Assembly (NCBI RefSeq): GCF_008629675.1
Contig: NZ_VWOX01000005.1
Coordinates: 125,001 to 189,000, forward strand
Length of the DNA: 64,000 nucleotides
Reading direction: 5' to 3'
Origin: Roseiconus nitratireducens
GTDB taxonomy: Bacteria > Planctomycetota > Planctomycetia > Pirellulales > Pirellulaceae
How positions within the stretch are numbered: position 1 is the stretch's first letter; the number at the start of each line of letters is the position of its first letter. The position numbers and the translations under genes were made by a program. This document shows positions 1 through 8,418 of this stretch, piece by piece. The notes under the pieces are model-generated. The model ran no database searches. It was not told the origin of the DNA and saw only the letters and a program-made list of their open reading frames with translations.

Positions 1-2
1 AA

Positions 3-509
3 GCCCCCCTGCAATTGAAAAGCAATTGCGGCACGCTGGTCATCGACGACTTTGGCCGTCAAAAAATGCGAATCGACGAACTGCTCAACCGCTGGATCAT
101 CCCGTTGGAAAAGCGCTATGACTTTCTGAACATGGCCAGCGGGAAAAAAATCCAGGTGCCGTTTGACCAGTTGGTCATCTTCAGCACCAACCTGGAACCG
201 AAAGACCTGGTCGACGACGCGTTCCTGCGACGGATTCCTTACAAGATCGAAGTCGAAGATCCGCCGGAGCAGGACTTCCGAAAGTTGTTCGAAATCATGT
301 GCCGGGTCACCAAGATGCCTTACAACCAAGAGGCCATCGACTACCTGATCAAGACGCACTACTACCCGGTTCAGAGGCCGTTCAGAAACTGCCAGCCACG
401 TGACTTGCTGCTACAGGTTCGCAACTATTGCCTGTACAACAACCTGAAGGTGGAACTGAAGAACGAGTACTTTGACTTCGCCTGCGAGAACTACTTCTCG
501 GTGATGTAA
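3..509 (+). CDS. AAA-type ATPase, C-terminal part (5' truncated)
   Basis: The gene runs in from outside the window: the frame is already open at base 3, and the in-frame TTG at 15 is not a convincing start. The visible ~168 residues are the C-terminal half of a AAA-type ATPase. They hold a Walker B strand (LVIDDFG), a sensor-1 segment (IFSTN), an arginine-containing FLRRIPYKI stretch and a helical lid with many aromatic residues. The Walker A motif must lie upstream of the window. Such stand-alone ATPases are common in planctomycetes, but the substrate or partner cannot be told from this fragment. The stop codon lies inside the last codons of the convergent gene at 491-1198, so the two genes overlap tail to tail by 19 nt. 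Confidence 0.85.
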   Translation, partial: APLQLKSNCGTLVIDDFGRQKMRIDELLNRWIIPLEKRYDFLNMASGKKIQVPFDQLVIFSTNLEPKDLVDDAFLRRIPYKIEVEDPPEQDFRKLFEIMCRVTKMPYNQEAIDYLIKTHYYPVQRPFRNCQPRDLLLQVRNYCLYNNLKVELKNEYFDFACENYFSVM

Positions 510-1198
510 ACCGGCGTCGTCCGGCCGACCTTGTTCCCGGCCGAATGCTGCCCGGCGCCCAGTGTCAGGCAGCACTCGAGTATCGCCAGTGGCAGCAACC
601 AGCTCAGCCACGCCGAGCATTGGTAGGCGGTTTCGTGACCCAACGGTGTCCGAATCAACACCATGTGAATCAGGCGTAAGAACAGCGCCGATGTCATGAG
701 GACGTAGCTGCGCGCCATCCAGCGGCCGTGCTCTTTCCAGCACCCCCGCCCCGCCGCACGCCAGCCCGAAAACGTGCTGGCCCATGTCAATAAGCTGATC
801 AGGGCAAAACAGATCACGCTGCTCCAGCCGCCATAGGCGCGGGTCGACATGACCAACCCGCCCGGTGCCACCCACAACAGCACCAGCGCCGCGTACAGCT
901 GCCCCAAGCGCCGATGCATGCCTGGAAACCGTCGCCGCAGGCCGGGTAGAAACTGCAACACGCCACATAGCAACGCCACCGGTGCAGCGAAAATGTGCGA
1001 GTAAAACCCCAAGAAGTAGCCGCTGGAAAAAAAGAACTCCTGCTTGTTGCTCAGGAACCCTTCTTGGAAATCGGGGACCAGGTAGCGTGGATACGGCGTG
1101 ACGATCAGCCAGGCCAGGTAAGCGACCGCGCATCCCACGCCGGCCAGCACGCCGTCGCGCCAGGTCAACCATCGAAAGGGTCGCATCGATCGATTCAT
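491..1198 (-). CDS. DUF2306-type multi-pass membrane protein
   Basis: A predicted inner-membrane protein of about 235 residues with roughly six hydrophobic segments. The sequence [18 protein letters not shown] fits the conserved HRxxGxxY helix of DUF2306 proteins, whose biochemical role is unknown. The frame is open upstream to 1291, but the ATG at 1198 gives a short basic N-terminus ([10 protein letters not shown]) directly before the first membrane helix, so I prefer it; ATG 1186 is a second option. The C-terminal ~25 residues are soluble. The gene converges on the AAA ATPase gene and overlaps its end by 19 nt. No operon partner is visible on its own strand. Confidence 0.7.
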   Translation of the reverse strand: MNRSMRPFRWLTWRDGVLAGVGCAVAYLAWLIVTPYPRYLVPDFQEGFLSNKQEFFFSSGYFLGFYSHIFAAPVALLCGVLQFLPGLRRRFPGMHRRLGQLYAALVLLWVAPGGLVMSTRAYGGWSSVICFALISLLTWASTFSGWRAAGRGCWKEHGRWMARSYVLMTSALFLRLIHMVLIRTPLGHETAYQCSAWLSWLLPLAILECCLTLGAGQHSAGNKVGRTTPVYITEK

Positions 1199-1527
1199 GA
1201 GCGCGTGCCAAGGGACATTGCCGGTACCAGAGCAATCCGGAACCGTGAAAGGGCCGGGAGAAGACTCCAGATTGCCCTGGATTCTCCGCAACTGCCAGCT
1301 TGCAAACGGTTTCCGCCAGATCTTTGACAGTGTTTTTACAAGACAGAGGCCCGCGGTCGTGGCCGTTCAGGGTAGCTTGATGCCTATTGCCTTCCCCTGA
1401 CCAAGCCCCTCCCTGCCGGGCAAAGCGAAGACCCGGTCGACGATCCTGAGCACTCGATCAGGGACGCCGATCGGAACGATCACGATGATCACAGGGAGCC
1501 ACCGACCTCGAGGCCATGGAGACGATC
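1199..1527. other. Intergenic region, no gene seen
   Basis: About 330 nt lie between two divergent genes. Neither strand carries a convincing frame. No clear promoter, hairpin or repeat was recognised. It presumably holds promoters for both genes. Confidence 0.5.
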
Positions 1528-1953
1528 ATGTCCGGACCACCGAACCCAACCAACGACCAGGAACAAAACGAACTGGAGAGCGTTCAGCCGTATCGCACCC
1601 CGACCGAAACCGACGCCTCCATCGCCATGCCGGCGAAACGCTCTCGATGGATAGCGATGGCCGTGCTGGGGACGTTCCTGATGGTCGGCGTGGCCGCTTC
1701 CGCGTTCCTCCTGAGCCCTTCACAAGAAGTCATCGACTTCAACAAGAACCGAGTTCCCGTTCGCGAGATCGAAGATTTCGGCGCCAGTCGCATCCCCGTC
1801 GAAGACCTGGAACGGTACGAGGCCAACCCCGGCGAGACGCCACCACCGTTGACGCCTCCCGATGCTGTCCCGCAGGCCACCGGAACCCCGCAGGCCGCCG
1901 GCACGCCACAGGCCACCGGTACGCCACAGGCCACCGGTACGCCGGTGCCTTGA
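1528..1953 (+). CDS. Single-pass membrane protein with PQATGT-type repeat tail
   Basis: An unrecognised protein of 141 residues. It has a short N-terminal soluble part rich in Asn, Glu and Thr, and one membrane helix (IAMAVLGTFLMVGVAASAFL, about residues 42-61). An extracytoplasmic segment follows, with paired motifs NRVPVREIEDFG and SRIPVEDLERYE. The Pro/Thr/Ala-rich tail consists of four six-residue repeats (QATGTP type) encoded by an 18-bp DNA repeat. The ATG at 1528 is chosen over 1516 because GGAG lies six bases before it. It sits alone between divergent and convergent neighbours. The function is unknown; a cell-envelope role is only an inference from topology. Confidence 0.65.
   Translation: MSGPPNPTNDQEQNELESVQPYRTPTETDASIAMPAKRSRWIAMAVLGTFLMVGVAASAFLLSPSQEVIDFNKNRVPVREIEDFGASRIPVEDLERYEANPGETPPPLTPPDAVPQATGTPQAAGTPQATGTPQATGTPVP
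1873..1944 (+). repeat. 18-bp in-frame tandem repeat, four copies
   Basis: Four adjacent 18-bp units of the form CAGGCCACCGGTACGCCA start at 1873, 1891, 1909 and 1927. The last two differ at only one base, the first two at a few. They encode the QATGTP-like tail of the preceding membrane protein and preserve the frame. Confidence 0.9.
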
Positions 1954-1962
1954 TCGCGCGGT

Positions 1963-2685
1963 CTACGCGTTCTCCGCTTCGCGGTGTCCGGCAAGCCACA
2001 CGGCCAGCACGGTGGCGGCCGTCTCGATTCGATAGATCCTCGGGCCCAAACTGATCTTTTCGATCGCCGCCGCTTCGGCCCGTGCTACTTCTTCGTCGCT
2101 GAATCCGCCCTCCGGACCAACCATCGCAGCGACGGGCGTGCCGTGAGCGAAATCCTCCGCGATCGGCCCCGATCCGCCACTCGGATGGGCCATCCATTGA
2201 CGACCTTCAAACGGCTGGTCGACGTAGGCCTGAAAATCCCGGACGGGACGGATCTCCATCAAGACGTTCCGTCCGGACTGTTTGCACGACTCCACCACGA
2301 TGCGCCGGAGTTTTTCCAATAGGGCATCCGTCGGCGGTCGCTGCGTCCGCTCACAAACCAACGGTGTCAGGCTGCGAACGCCCAGTTCACAAAGCCGTTC
2401 GACCATTTCTTTAGCACGATCCGGTTTGGGCAATGCGACCGCCAGATGCAGCGGTCCGGCAAGCTCTCGGTCGACCGCGGCGGGCGGATCGCATTGGCAA
2501 ACGCAGGTCCGTTTGTCGATCGCCTGAATCGTCGCCTCCGCCTCGTGCCCCTGACCGTCAAACAGGATCACGCCGTCGCCGACCTGCGCACGCATCACGC
2601 GTGACGCGTGTTGCGCCTCCTGGTCCATCAATTCGACCAGCCCGCCGGCAGCGGGAAGTGAAGGACTGTAATACCGGCGGGTCAT
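1963..2685 (-). CDS. rsmE: 16S rRNA (uracil-1498-N3)-methyltransferase RsmE
   Basis: RsmE methylates N3 of U1498 in 16S rRNA of the small ribosomal subunit, using S-adenosylmethionine. The 240-residue length is normal for the family. The N-terminal PUA-like part (HASRVMRAQVGDGVILFDG) is followed by the SPOUT/trefoil-knot methyltransferase domain. That domain shows the typical AVALPKPDRAKEMVERLCELG, MVGPEGGFSDEE and LGPRIYRIETAA stretches that build the knot and SAM pocket. The ATG at 2685 is well placed, with the usual MTRRYY-type opening. The gene ends ten bases from the end of the convergent membrane-protein gene. The 2711-4039 propeller gene lies upstream on the same strand with a 25-nt gap, so the two may share a transcript. 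Confidence 0.95.
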   Translation of the reverse strand: MTRRYYSPSLPAAGGLVELMDQEAQHASRVMRAQVGDGVILFDGQGHEAEATIQAIDKRTCVCQCDPPAAVDRELAGPLHLAVALPKPDRAKEMVERLCELGVRSLTPLVCERTQRPPTDALLEKLRRIVVESCKQSGRNVLMEIRPVRDFQAYVDQPFEGRQWMAHPSGGSGPIAEDFAHGTPVAAMVGPEGGFSDEEVARAEAAAIEKISLGPRIYRIETAATVLAVWLAGHREAENA

Positions 2686-2710
2686 CCGAAGCTCCGCTCG
2701 CTGATCCGTC

Positions 2711-4039
2711 TCAACCGTCGATCCGATAGAACGCTTCGGCGGTTCGCCAAATCATCGCACCGTCGACGACCGCCGGGCTGGCCATGATCTGTCCTTCCAA
2801 GTGGTTTTCTGCCAGCACCTGGAACTCGCGCCCCGTCGCGATCACCGTGATGTCGCCCTCGTGGGAACCGAGGTAGATGCGGTCGCCCACCAACAACGGT
2901 GACGCGCTGTACTTGCCTCCGATCCGTTCCTTCCACACGGTTTCGCCGGTCGCCGCACCGAAACAACTTGCGATCCCGTTGTCTTCGATCACGTACAGCA
3001 GTCCGTCGTGCAGGATCGGAGAGGGTTTGGCCGGAATCCCGCTGCGTACGGTCCACATCACGTGGGAATCCGTGACGTCGCCCGTGCCATCAACCCGAAC
3101 GGCCCACAATTGCGGCTTGCCGAAACCGGTGCAGAAATACACGACGCCGTCCGAATAGACCGGCCGCGGAACAACCGAGAACCCCTTGCCGTGTCGGACC
3201 TTCCAGATCTCCTCACCGGTTTCGCTCTGATAGGCCACGATCCACTGCGACCCCATGCAGATCAGCTGCTCGCGGCCCTTCGGGTCGGTGATCTTGATCG
3301 GCGTACAGTAGGACTTTTTCTGATCCCCGGACGGTGCATCCATTTGTGGTCGATCCGTCTCCCAAAGGGTTTCTCCTGACTTCTTGTCCAGCGCCGCAAC
3401 GTATTGCCGTTCCATCCCGTCCTGGATCAAGATCAGCCGGTTCTGGTCGATCAGCGGCGAGCTACCCGGGCCGACGGCGTGGTCCAGTGGCAGACGCCGA
3501 TGCCACAGAATGTCGCGGCTCTGGCGATCGATACAGAACGTGCCGTACGTCCCGAAGTGACAATAAATCTGTCCCCCGTCGATGACGGGAGTCGGCGACG
3601 CATAACTGTTCAGAGAATGAATCGGATCGGGACGATCAATCTGGGTCAGTTCGATCGTTTCCCGAAGCGAACCGGTCTTCAGATCCAACACCAGCAGCTT
3701 CAATTGAATCGACTTCGCGACAGCCAGCTGTTTGAATTTCTTCTCTTCGATCCCGGCCGATTTGAGCAGTTCCAATCGCTCCGTTTCACTGGGGAAAACC
3801 TCGACCGCGGTGGTGGCCCAAATCTCGCCATCGGCGATCACCGGAGAGGACCATGCTTTTCCGGGAACCTCGGTTTTCCAAGTCACTCCCGATTGCTCAC
3901 CAAATTCCAGCGGCACGCTTCGCCCGGAAACGATGCCATCGCCCTGGGGCCCTCGAAACTGGGGCCAGGGCGTGTCGGCCGTGCAGACCCGAGGTGCGGC
4001 GAAGACAGTCAGGGCGAGAACAAAGATGAATCGACGCAT
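2711..4039 (-). CDS. Secreted PQQ-like beta-propeller (BamB-like) protein
   Basis: An exported beta-propeller of about 442 residues. The N-terminus is a clear signal peptide (MRRFIFVLALTVFAAP, cleavage near CTADT), followed by the planctomycete-typical opening WPQFRGPQGDGIV. Repeated blades contain W-containing PQQ-like motifs such as GVTWKTEVPGKAWSSPV, RDILWHRRLPLDHAVGPGSSP and GEEIWKVRHGKGFSVVPRP. These belong to the PQQ-binding-like/quinoprotein superfamily, but no catalytic dehydrogenase residues are apparent. A scaffold or binding role is therefore more likely than an enzyme. The frame is open to 4192, but ATG 4039 gives the signal peptide directly. Planctomycetes carry many such paralogues and the specific role is unknown. 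Confidence 0.85.
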   Translation of the reverse strand: MRRFIFVLALTVFAAPRVCTADTPWPQFRGPQGDGIVSGRSVPLEFGEQSGVTWKTEVPGKAWSSPVIADGEIWATTAVEVFPSETERLELLKSAGIEEKKFKQLAVAKSIQLKLLVLDLKTGSLRETIELTQIDRPDPIHSLNSYASPTPVIDGGQIYCHFGTYGTFCIDRQSRDILWHRRLPLDHAVGPGSSPLIDQNRLILIQDGMERQYVAALDKKSGETLWETDRPQMDAPSGDQKKSYCTPIKITDPKGREQLICMGSQWIVAYQSETGEEIWKVRHGKGFSVVPRPVYSDGVVYFCTGFGKPQLWAVRVDGTGDVTDSHVMWTVRSGIPAKPSPILHDGLLYVIEDNGIASCFGAATGETVWKERIGGKYSASPLLVGDRIYLGSHEGDITVIATGREFQVLAENHLEGQIMASPAVVDGAMIWRTAEAFYRIDG

Positions 4040-4154
4040 GGGCGGTTCAAAGCGAGTTGGCGAAGGAAAGACGAACCGGCAATCGCGAGTTGCGATGCGC
4101 CGGGCCGTTTGCCGTGGTGGGTCCCCCCGGCCGCGAGGCAGGTGCACCGTCACA

Positions 4155-4202
4155 AATCGGTGCCGGCCAGCCAATCGGTGCCGGACGACCAATCGTTGAC
4201 GG
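4155..4202. repeat. 18-bp direct repeat, two copies plus a partial third
   Basis: The units AATCGGTGCCGGCCAGCC (4155-4172) and AATCGGTGCCGGACGACC (4173-4190) are followed by a decayed third start (AATCGTTGACGG). They lie between the divergent genes starting at 4039 and 4331. Confidence 0.85.
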
Positions 4203-4330
4203 ACAAGGGGGGGTGGCAGTTTCGGCCGCAGTATAGCCGAACCGCTCCCCCGTTCGGAAACATCCGCGAGGTCACGACGCTAAAATCGACCAATTCGCTT
4301 CGCTCCCACCGCCCAAGACGACACCCTCGG

Positions 4331-5236
4331 ATGTTCCAACGCAGAACCCTTCTCACCGCGACCGCCGCCGCGACAGCGTGCCGTTGCCTCCCGTCCGCTC
4401 ACGCCGATGCCGACGGTTTCCAGTTTCGCTACAGCCTGGCATCCTGCATGTACGGCTACACTCCGATCGAACAAATCCTCCCCGAGGCGAAGAAATGTGG
4501 TGCGACGGGAATCGACTTGTGGCCCAAAGTTCACGGCAATCAGCGGGAGCAGTTGGATGAGATGGGCGAAGAACATTTCACTGAACTGCTCAACCAGCAT
4601 GAATTGAAGCTTTCGATCATCACGCAGTACAAGCTGGGCCCGTTCGGGATTGACGATGAAATCCGGCTGGCGGGACGCCTGGGTTGCCACACGGTGGTGA
4701 CCGGCGGTCAAGGTCCCAAGAACCTGAAAGGCGCGGAACTGAAAACGGCGATCGCGGATTTCCTCCGCCGCCTGGAACCGACGCTGAATCTGGCGCGAGA
4801 TCACGGCGTCCGCCTTGCCATCGAGAACCACGGCAACAACCTGATTCACGATGCCGATTCACTCCGCTATCTAGCCGACCTGGGCCCGCGCGACGCGATC
4901 GGGGTCGCCCTGGCTCCCTATCATCTGCCCCAAAACCCGGAGCAGATTGCGTCACTGATCGAAGACGTCGGGGACTCCCTGTCGGTGTTCTATGCGTGGC
5001 AACACGGCAGGGGGAGCACCAAGAAGCTGCCCAAAGAACAAGAGCTGTTGCAGATGCCCGGCCGCGGCGACTTGGACTTCGCGCCCCTGGTTCGATCACT
5101 GGCCCGGATTTCCTTTGCCGGTTGGACTGAGATCTTCATGCACCCGGTTCCCCGAGGCGTTCCGATCCTGGACAGCACGGCGGCCGTGACGGAAGAAATC
5201 AACCGCGGCCGCAGGTATTTGGAATCCCTGACCTAG
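4331..5236 (+). CDS. Tat-exported sugar phosphate isomerase/epimerase-like TIM barrel
   Basis: A 301-residue protein of the xylose-isomerase-like TIM-barrel family (AP endonuclease family 2 fold). The N-terminus carries a twin-arginine signal (QRRTLLTATAAATA), so it is probably exported folded. The barrel shows YSLASCMYGYTPIEQILPEA, GATGIDLWPKVHG, LAIENHGNN (a metal-binding Glu region), and a C-terminal GRGDLDFAPLVRSL followed by WTEIFMHP. These match secreted planctomycete isomerase/epimerase paralogues whose substrates are unknown. The frame is open far upstream, but that part is antisense to the propeller gene; ATG 4331 directly precedes the Tat signal. It is divergent from the propeller gene, which fits a carbohydrate-degradation neighbourhood without proving it. 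Confidence 0.8.
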   Translation: MFQRRTLLTATAAATACRCLPSAHADADGFQFRYSLASCMYGYTPIEQILPEAKKCGATGIDLWPKVHGNQREQLDEMGEEHFTELLNQHELKLSIITQYKLGPFGIDDEIRLAGRLGCHTVVTGGQGPKNLKGAELKTAIADFLRRLEPTLNLARDHGVRLAIENHGNNLIHDADSLRYLADLGPRDAIGVALAPYHLPQNPEQIASLIEDVGDSLSVFYAWQHGRGSTKKLPKEQELLQMPGRGDLDFAPLVRSLARISFAGWTEIFMHPVPRGVPILDSTAAVTEEINRGRRYLESLT

Positions 5237-5422
5237 GTTCGCACCGGAGTCGCAAAGCGACGACAGCCCCCTGCCGACGGCGCAAGCCGACGGTAACGGT
5301 TCCCCCAATCGCCTCCAGCCGCGAAGCGGCGACAGCATCGCCTAATCCGCGAGAAGAGCGGCAATCCTCCCATCGCTCCGCTGGCGAAGTTAAGCAGCGA
5401 CCGCGTGACCTTGAACGCTCGA
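5237..5422. other. Intergenic spacer with short GC-rich hairpins
   Basis: The gap lies between two convergent genes. It contains small perfect hairpins: GTCGC-AAA-GCGAC at 5249-5261 and GCCGC-GAA-GCGGC at 5318-5330. These may act as weak termination or REP-like elements; no T-run follows them. Confidence 0.5.
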
Positions 5423-6598
5423 CTACGACCCGGATTCCACAGCCGACTTCAAGGTGCCGCCGCTGGTCAACGTGACGGTTCGATCACCGATGTCGATCTT
5501 GACATGATCGGAATTGATTTCTCGAACCACCCCGCGAACGCTGCCGATTTCGAATTCGTCACCCACGCGCAGCTTCAAGGTCTTACCCCGCGTGCGAACA
5601 TTCATCCACGCCGTCCAGTCGTTGGCTCCTTGCACCAGCCCGGTCAGGTAGGTCTGCTTGGCGTCGTCGAACTCCGGTTCCACCTCCGGCTCTTCTTCCT
5701 TCGGAGGGGGCTCCACAATCTTCACCACCAGCGACTGTTCCACCGTTCGCGTGGGGTAGCCGCTATCGATCGCTTTGACGACCACATCGAACTGCTTCAA
5801 TTCATCGGATTGCACTCGGAGCGTTCCGCTGCGGGGATCCAACGAAACCGAATCCGGCGCGTCGACCAACTCGTACGTCACGGTCTGGCCCTCGGGATCT
5901 TTGAAGGCCAGCGGAAAAGCTTCGTTGCGTCCGACGGTCGCTTGAAGCGTCCGGTCACCGCTGTACGACGGAGCCTTGTTGGGCGGTTCAAACAGGTTTC
6001 GGTTCAAGATCGGTTCGGAGTACGCCACCGATTTGGGGTCCACACGCCAGGAGTCCGTGGTGGGTTCGACCGCGTCAACCGGAGCGTCGTTCAATGACAT
6101 CACATCGATCATCAGGTCCACGGACAGCCCTTCACCGGACTTGATCGGCTTGATGTTCAGCTCGCGAATTCGATGCAAGTAATCCTTTGCCTGGACATCG
6201 TGTATCAGAGCAATGATCTGCGGCATCTGCGCGACGCCGGTCAGCTGAAACGACATCTGGTGATACAAATCAGAAACAGGCGTGATTCGGTCGGCGCTGA
6301 CCTTGGCGGCGCGAATATTGTGCTTTTCAACGATGTCAAACAACCAACGCTGGTAGGTGCTTCGCGCCTGTTCGGTGTCGCTGGAAACCGACCGCACCAG
6401 GTATTCGCCCATCTGGCGGTCGGCAAGCGCGCCCTGGTTTTGCTTTTCCATCAACCGCATCCGCTGGTCCTCCAGCGATTGCAGGCGGTTCTGACGCGTG
6501 TCGATGGCCGTTCGATACTTGTTGAATCCCCACTGTCCGATTCCCAGCACGAACAGCCCGCCAACCAGGATCGCCAAAATACGTTCTCGCTGGTTCAT
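5423..6598 (-). CDS. GspM/PilO-like protein with GspC/PilP-like C-terminal domain
   Basis: A 391-residue inner-membrane protein, the last gene of the pseudopilus operon. Residues 7-25 form one membrane helix. A coiled coil (about 30-60) and a PilO/GspM-like ferredoxin-fold region (about 75-170) follow. At 194-203 is SEPILNRNLF, resembling the I-x-R-N-L-F signature of GspC. Residues ~215-296 look like a cadherin/Ig-like fold (KDPEGQTVTYELVDAPDSV). Residues ~312-385 resemble the GspC/PilP HR domain (LRVGDEFEIGSVRGVVREIN). A canonical GspM is only ~160 residues. Its ATG overlaps the stop of the gspL-like gene by 4 nt (ATGA), implying coupled synthesis. The fusion reading is an inference from motifs. 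Confidence 0.7.
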   Translation of the reverse strand: MNQRERILAILVGGLFVLGIGQWGFNKYRTAIDTRQNRLQSLEDQRMRLMEKQNQGALADRQMGEYLVRSVSSDTEQARSTYQRWLFDIVEKHNIRAAKVSADRITPVSDLYHQMSFQLTGVAQMPQIIALIHDVQAKDYLHRIRELNIKPIKSGEGLSVDLMIDVMSLNDAPVDAVEPTTDSWRVDPKSVAYSEPILNRNLFEPPNKAPSYSGDRTLQATVGRNEAFPLAFKDPEGQTVTYELVDAPDSVSLDPRSGTLRVQSDELKQFDVVVKAIDSGYPTRTVEQSLVVKIVEPPPKEEEPEVEPEFDDAKQTYLTGLVQGANDWTAWMNVRTRGKTLKLRVGDEFEIGSVRGVVREINSDHVKIDIGDRTVTLTSGGTLKSAVESGS

Positions 6599-8238
6599 GA
6601 CGTCACCTCCGTTTGACCTTCGTCGGTGGTCGGAGCCTCGGCGGAATCGCTTTGGGGTGCATCGCTGCCGGCTTCAGAGTCTTGTGCTTCACTCTCCGAA
6701 TCGGCTTGCGAAGCATCCGACGCCGATGCCGACTCGGTGTCGGTCGTCTCCGAATCGCCCGCGTCGTCGGTTGTCGCCGGAGTCGCTTCCGCGGCGGCAA
6801 ACATCTCCGCCATGCGTTCGTAGCGGGTGTTTCTCAGATCGCTGCCCGTCACCATGATGGTCTCGGTAAAGTCCCAGCGGTATTCGCCGCTTCCCTTCTG
6901 CTCCTGCGATCCCTTGCCGACCACGCTGTGATTGGCATCGCGGAGTGCGGCTTCCATCGCGTTGATCACGTCCGGTTCGGACACAGCGCCGGAAATCTGC
7001 AGTTTTCCACCGCCGCCGCGTGTATCGGCGGTCGCCGAAAGGGTTTCGACGATCAGCTTGTCACTCGGCGGAGCCTTTTCCGCAAACCGCCGGATTTCAT
7101 CCAGCCAGTTGACGTCGCTGTCCAAAAACGCGTCGATGCGCTCCGTGCGGGCGATGCTCGTGTCGGCAGCCTCGGAGAACGGCATCAGCAGATTGACCTC
7201 GTTGGTCGCGTTGGCGATTCTTCGGTCCCAGTCGGCAAGCCGCTTGTAGATAAAGAAGCCGATCAGAAAGACGGCCACCAACGGCGCGGCGATCAGCAGT
7301 GCCCGACGCAGCCGATCCGGCTCCGCTTCGACCCGTTCCCGTGGGTTAAGAAAATCGATCAGCGTTTCCGGCGCCGCTTCATCGCTGGCAAGCAGGCCCA
7401 CCAGCGGAGCCAAACGCCCAACGTGTTCGGGCATTTCATTTGAACTGACCTGACAATCCACCAGGCTGAACGGGTCGACGGCGATCACGTCGTCACAATC
7501 GACCGTTTCCTTGATGACCTCGACGTCGCCGGCGTGAACCGCCTGGGTCCCCCAGACAACGATCCGGTCGGGCGTGGCGCCTTGGGCGCAAGCCACCATG
7601 GTGCGTCGCAATTCGCTGGACAGCGCCCGGCGACGTTGCGGCTCGCTTGAAGGAAGTTTCACCGTCCGCACAAAAATCACTTTGCCTTGCCGGGCGACGA
7701 CCAGTTCGGCATCGTCGGCCAGCAAATCAATCATCACGCACACTTCCGGTGTCCGCGTCCGCTCCAAGTACAGCGACGCGGCGGCCAGGGGACGCAAAGC
7801 GACCCGCTTCAGATCCAGGTCCGCGGTCTGGCAAAGCTCTTTGATCTTTTCCAGGTCTGGCGGACCGACCGCGGCGGCAATCAACGTGTTGGCCTCGGGC
7901 GTGCGACCGGTCACCAGGTAATCCACAATCGCTCGGTCGCTGGCCGACGCGAAGCTACGGATGGCCTGGTAGCGGACCATGTCCGGGAGCTCGTCTTCCG
8001 GAACGGGCGGCAACTGCAACTCTCGCAGTTCCGCCTTTCCGCGCCCGATGGCAACCAACACGTCGGTCTTCTGCAGGCCGAGCTCGTTCACCAGCGAGCG
8101 GAGCTTTTCGGACACGGAGTCGCCTTCGGCCAGGCGAACCAATTTGGCATTGGTCACCTGAACCCGCGATCCGGAGCAGTTGGCGACGACCAACCGCAGT
8201 TCGGAGGCGTCGTAATCAAGGGCAATTTTTTTTGGCAT
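6595..8238 (-). CDS. GspL/PilM-PilN-like pseudopilus assembly protein
   Basis: A 547-residue protein with an actin-like PilM/GspL cytoplasmic domain (about 1-300, opening KKIALDYDASELRLVV). One membrane helix lies near 312-333 (LLIAAPLVAVFLIGFFIYK). A PilN-like periplasmic part follows, then an acidic Ser/Asp/Glu/Thr-rich tail of ~60 residues. In type II secretion GspL links the assembly ATPase to the pseudopilus and binds GspM; in type IV pili the same parts are separate PilM and PilN. The gene overlaps the downstream GspM-like gene by 4 nt and follows gspK after a 180-nt gap. The low-complexity tail is unusual. The opening MPKKIALDYD supports ATG 8238. Confidence 0.8.
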   Translation of the reverse strand: MPKKIALDYDASELRLVVANCSGSRVQVTNAKLVRLAEGDSVSEKLRSLVNELGLQKTDVLVAIGRGKAELRELQLPPVPEDELPDMVRYQAIRSFASASDRAIVDYLVTGRTPEANTLIAAAVGPPDLEKIKELCQTADLDLKRVALRPLAAASLYLERTRTPEVCVMIDLLADDAELVVARQGKVIFVRTVKLPSSEPQRRRALSSELRRTMVACAQGATPDRIVVWGTQAVHAGDVEVIKETVDCDDVIAVDPFSLVDCQVSSNEMPEHVGRLAPLVGLLASDEAAPETLIDFLNPRERVEAEPDRLRRALLIAAPLVAVFLIGFFIYKRLADWDRRIANATNEVNLLMPFSEAADTSIARTERIDAFLDSDVNWLDEIRRFAEKAPPSDKLIVETLSATADTRGGGGKLQISGAVSEPDVINAMEAALRDANHSVVGKGSQEQKGSGEYRWDFTETIMVTGSDLRNTRYERMAEMFAAAEATPATTDDAGDSETTDTESASASDASQADSESEAQDSEAGSDAPQSDSAEAPTTDEGQTEVTS

Positions 8239-8418
8239 ACCGCTAGTTTAGCTCGAAGGATTCGATCCCAGCGCCCGGTTCAGCGGGGCTTGACGAAAAA
8301 AGGCAGGTCGTTGTTGGTTCCGGGAGCGCGGGGGACGGAACCGGACGCCGTCACCGCTCACCGGAGCACCGACGGCCACGTGCGAAGGCTCTGGCACGCT
8401 GCACACGCTGCAACGGGA
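8239..8418. other. Spacer inside the pseudopilus operon with one hairpin
   Basis: A 180-nt gap between gspK and the gspL-like gene. An inverted repeat GGTTCCG (8316-8322) / CGGAACC (8336-8342) could slow or attenuate transcription. No gene was seen. Confidence 0.45.

Noticed and set aside
3404..4330. N-terminal extension of the isomerase-like gene
   Set aside because: It is antisense to the propeller gene, and the Tat signal peptide begins at 4331.
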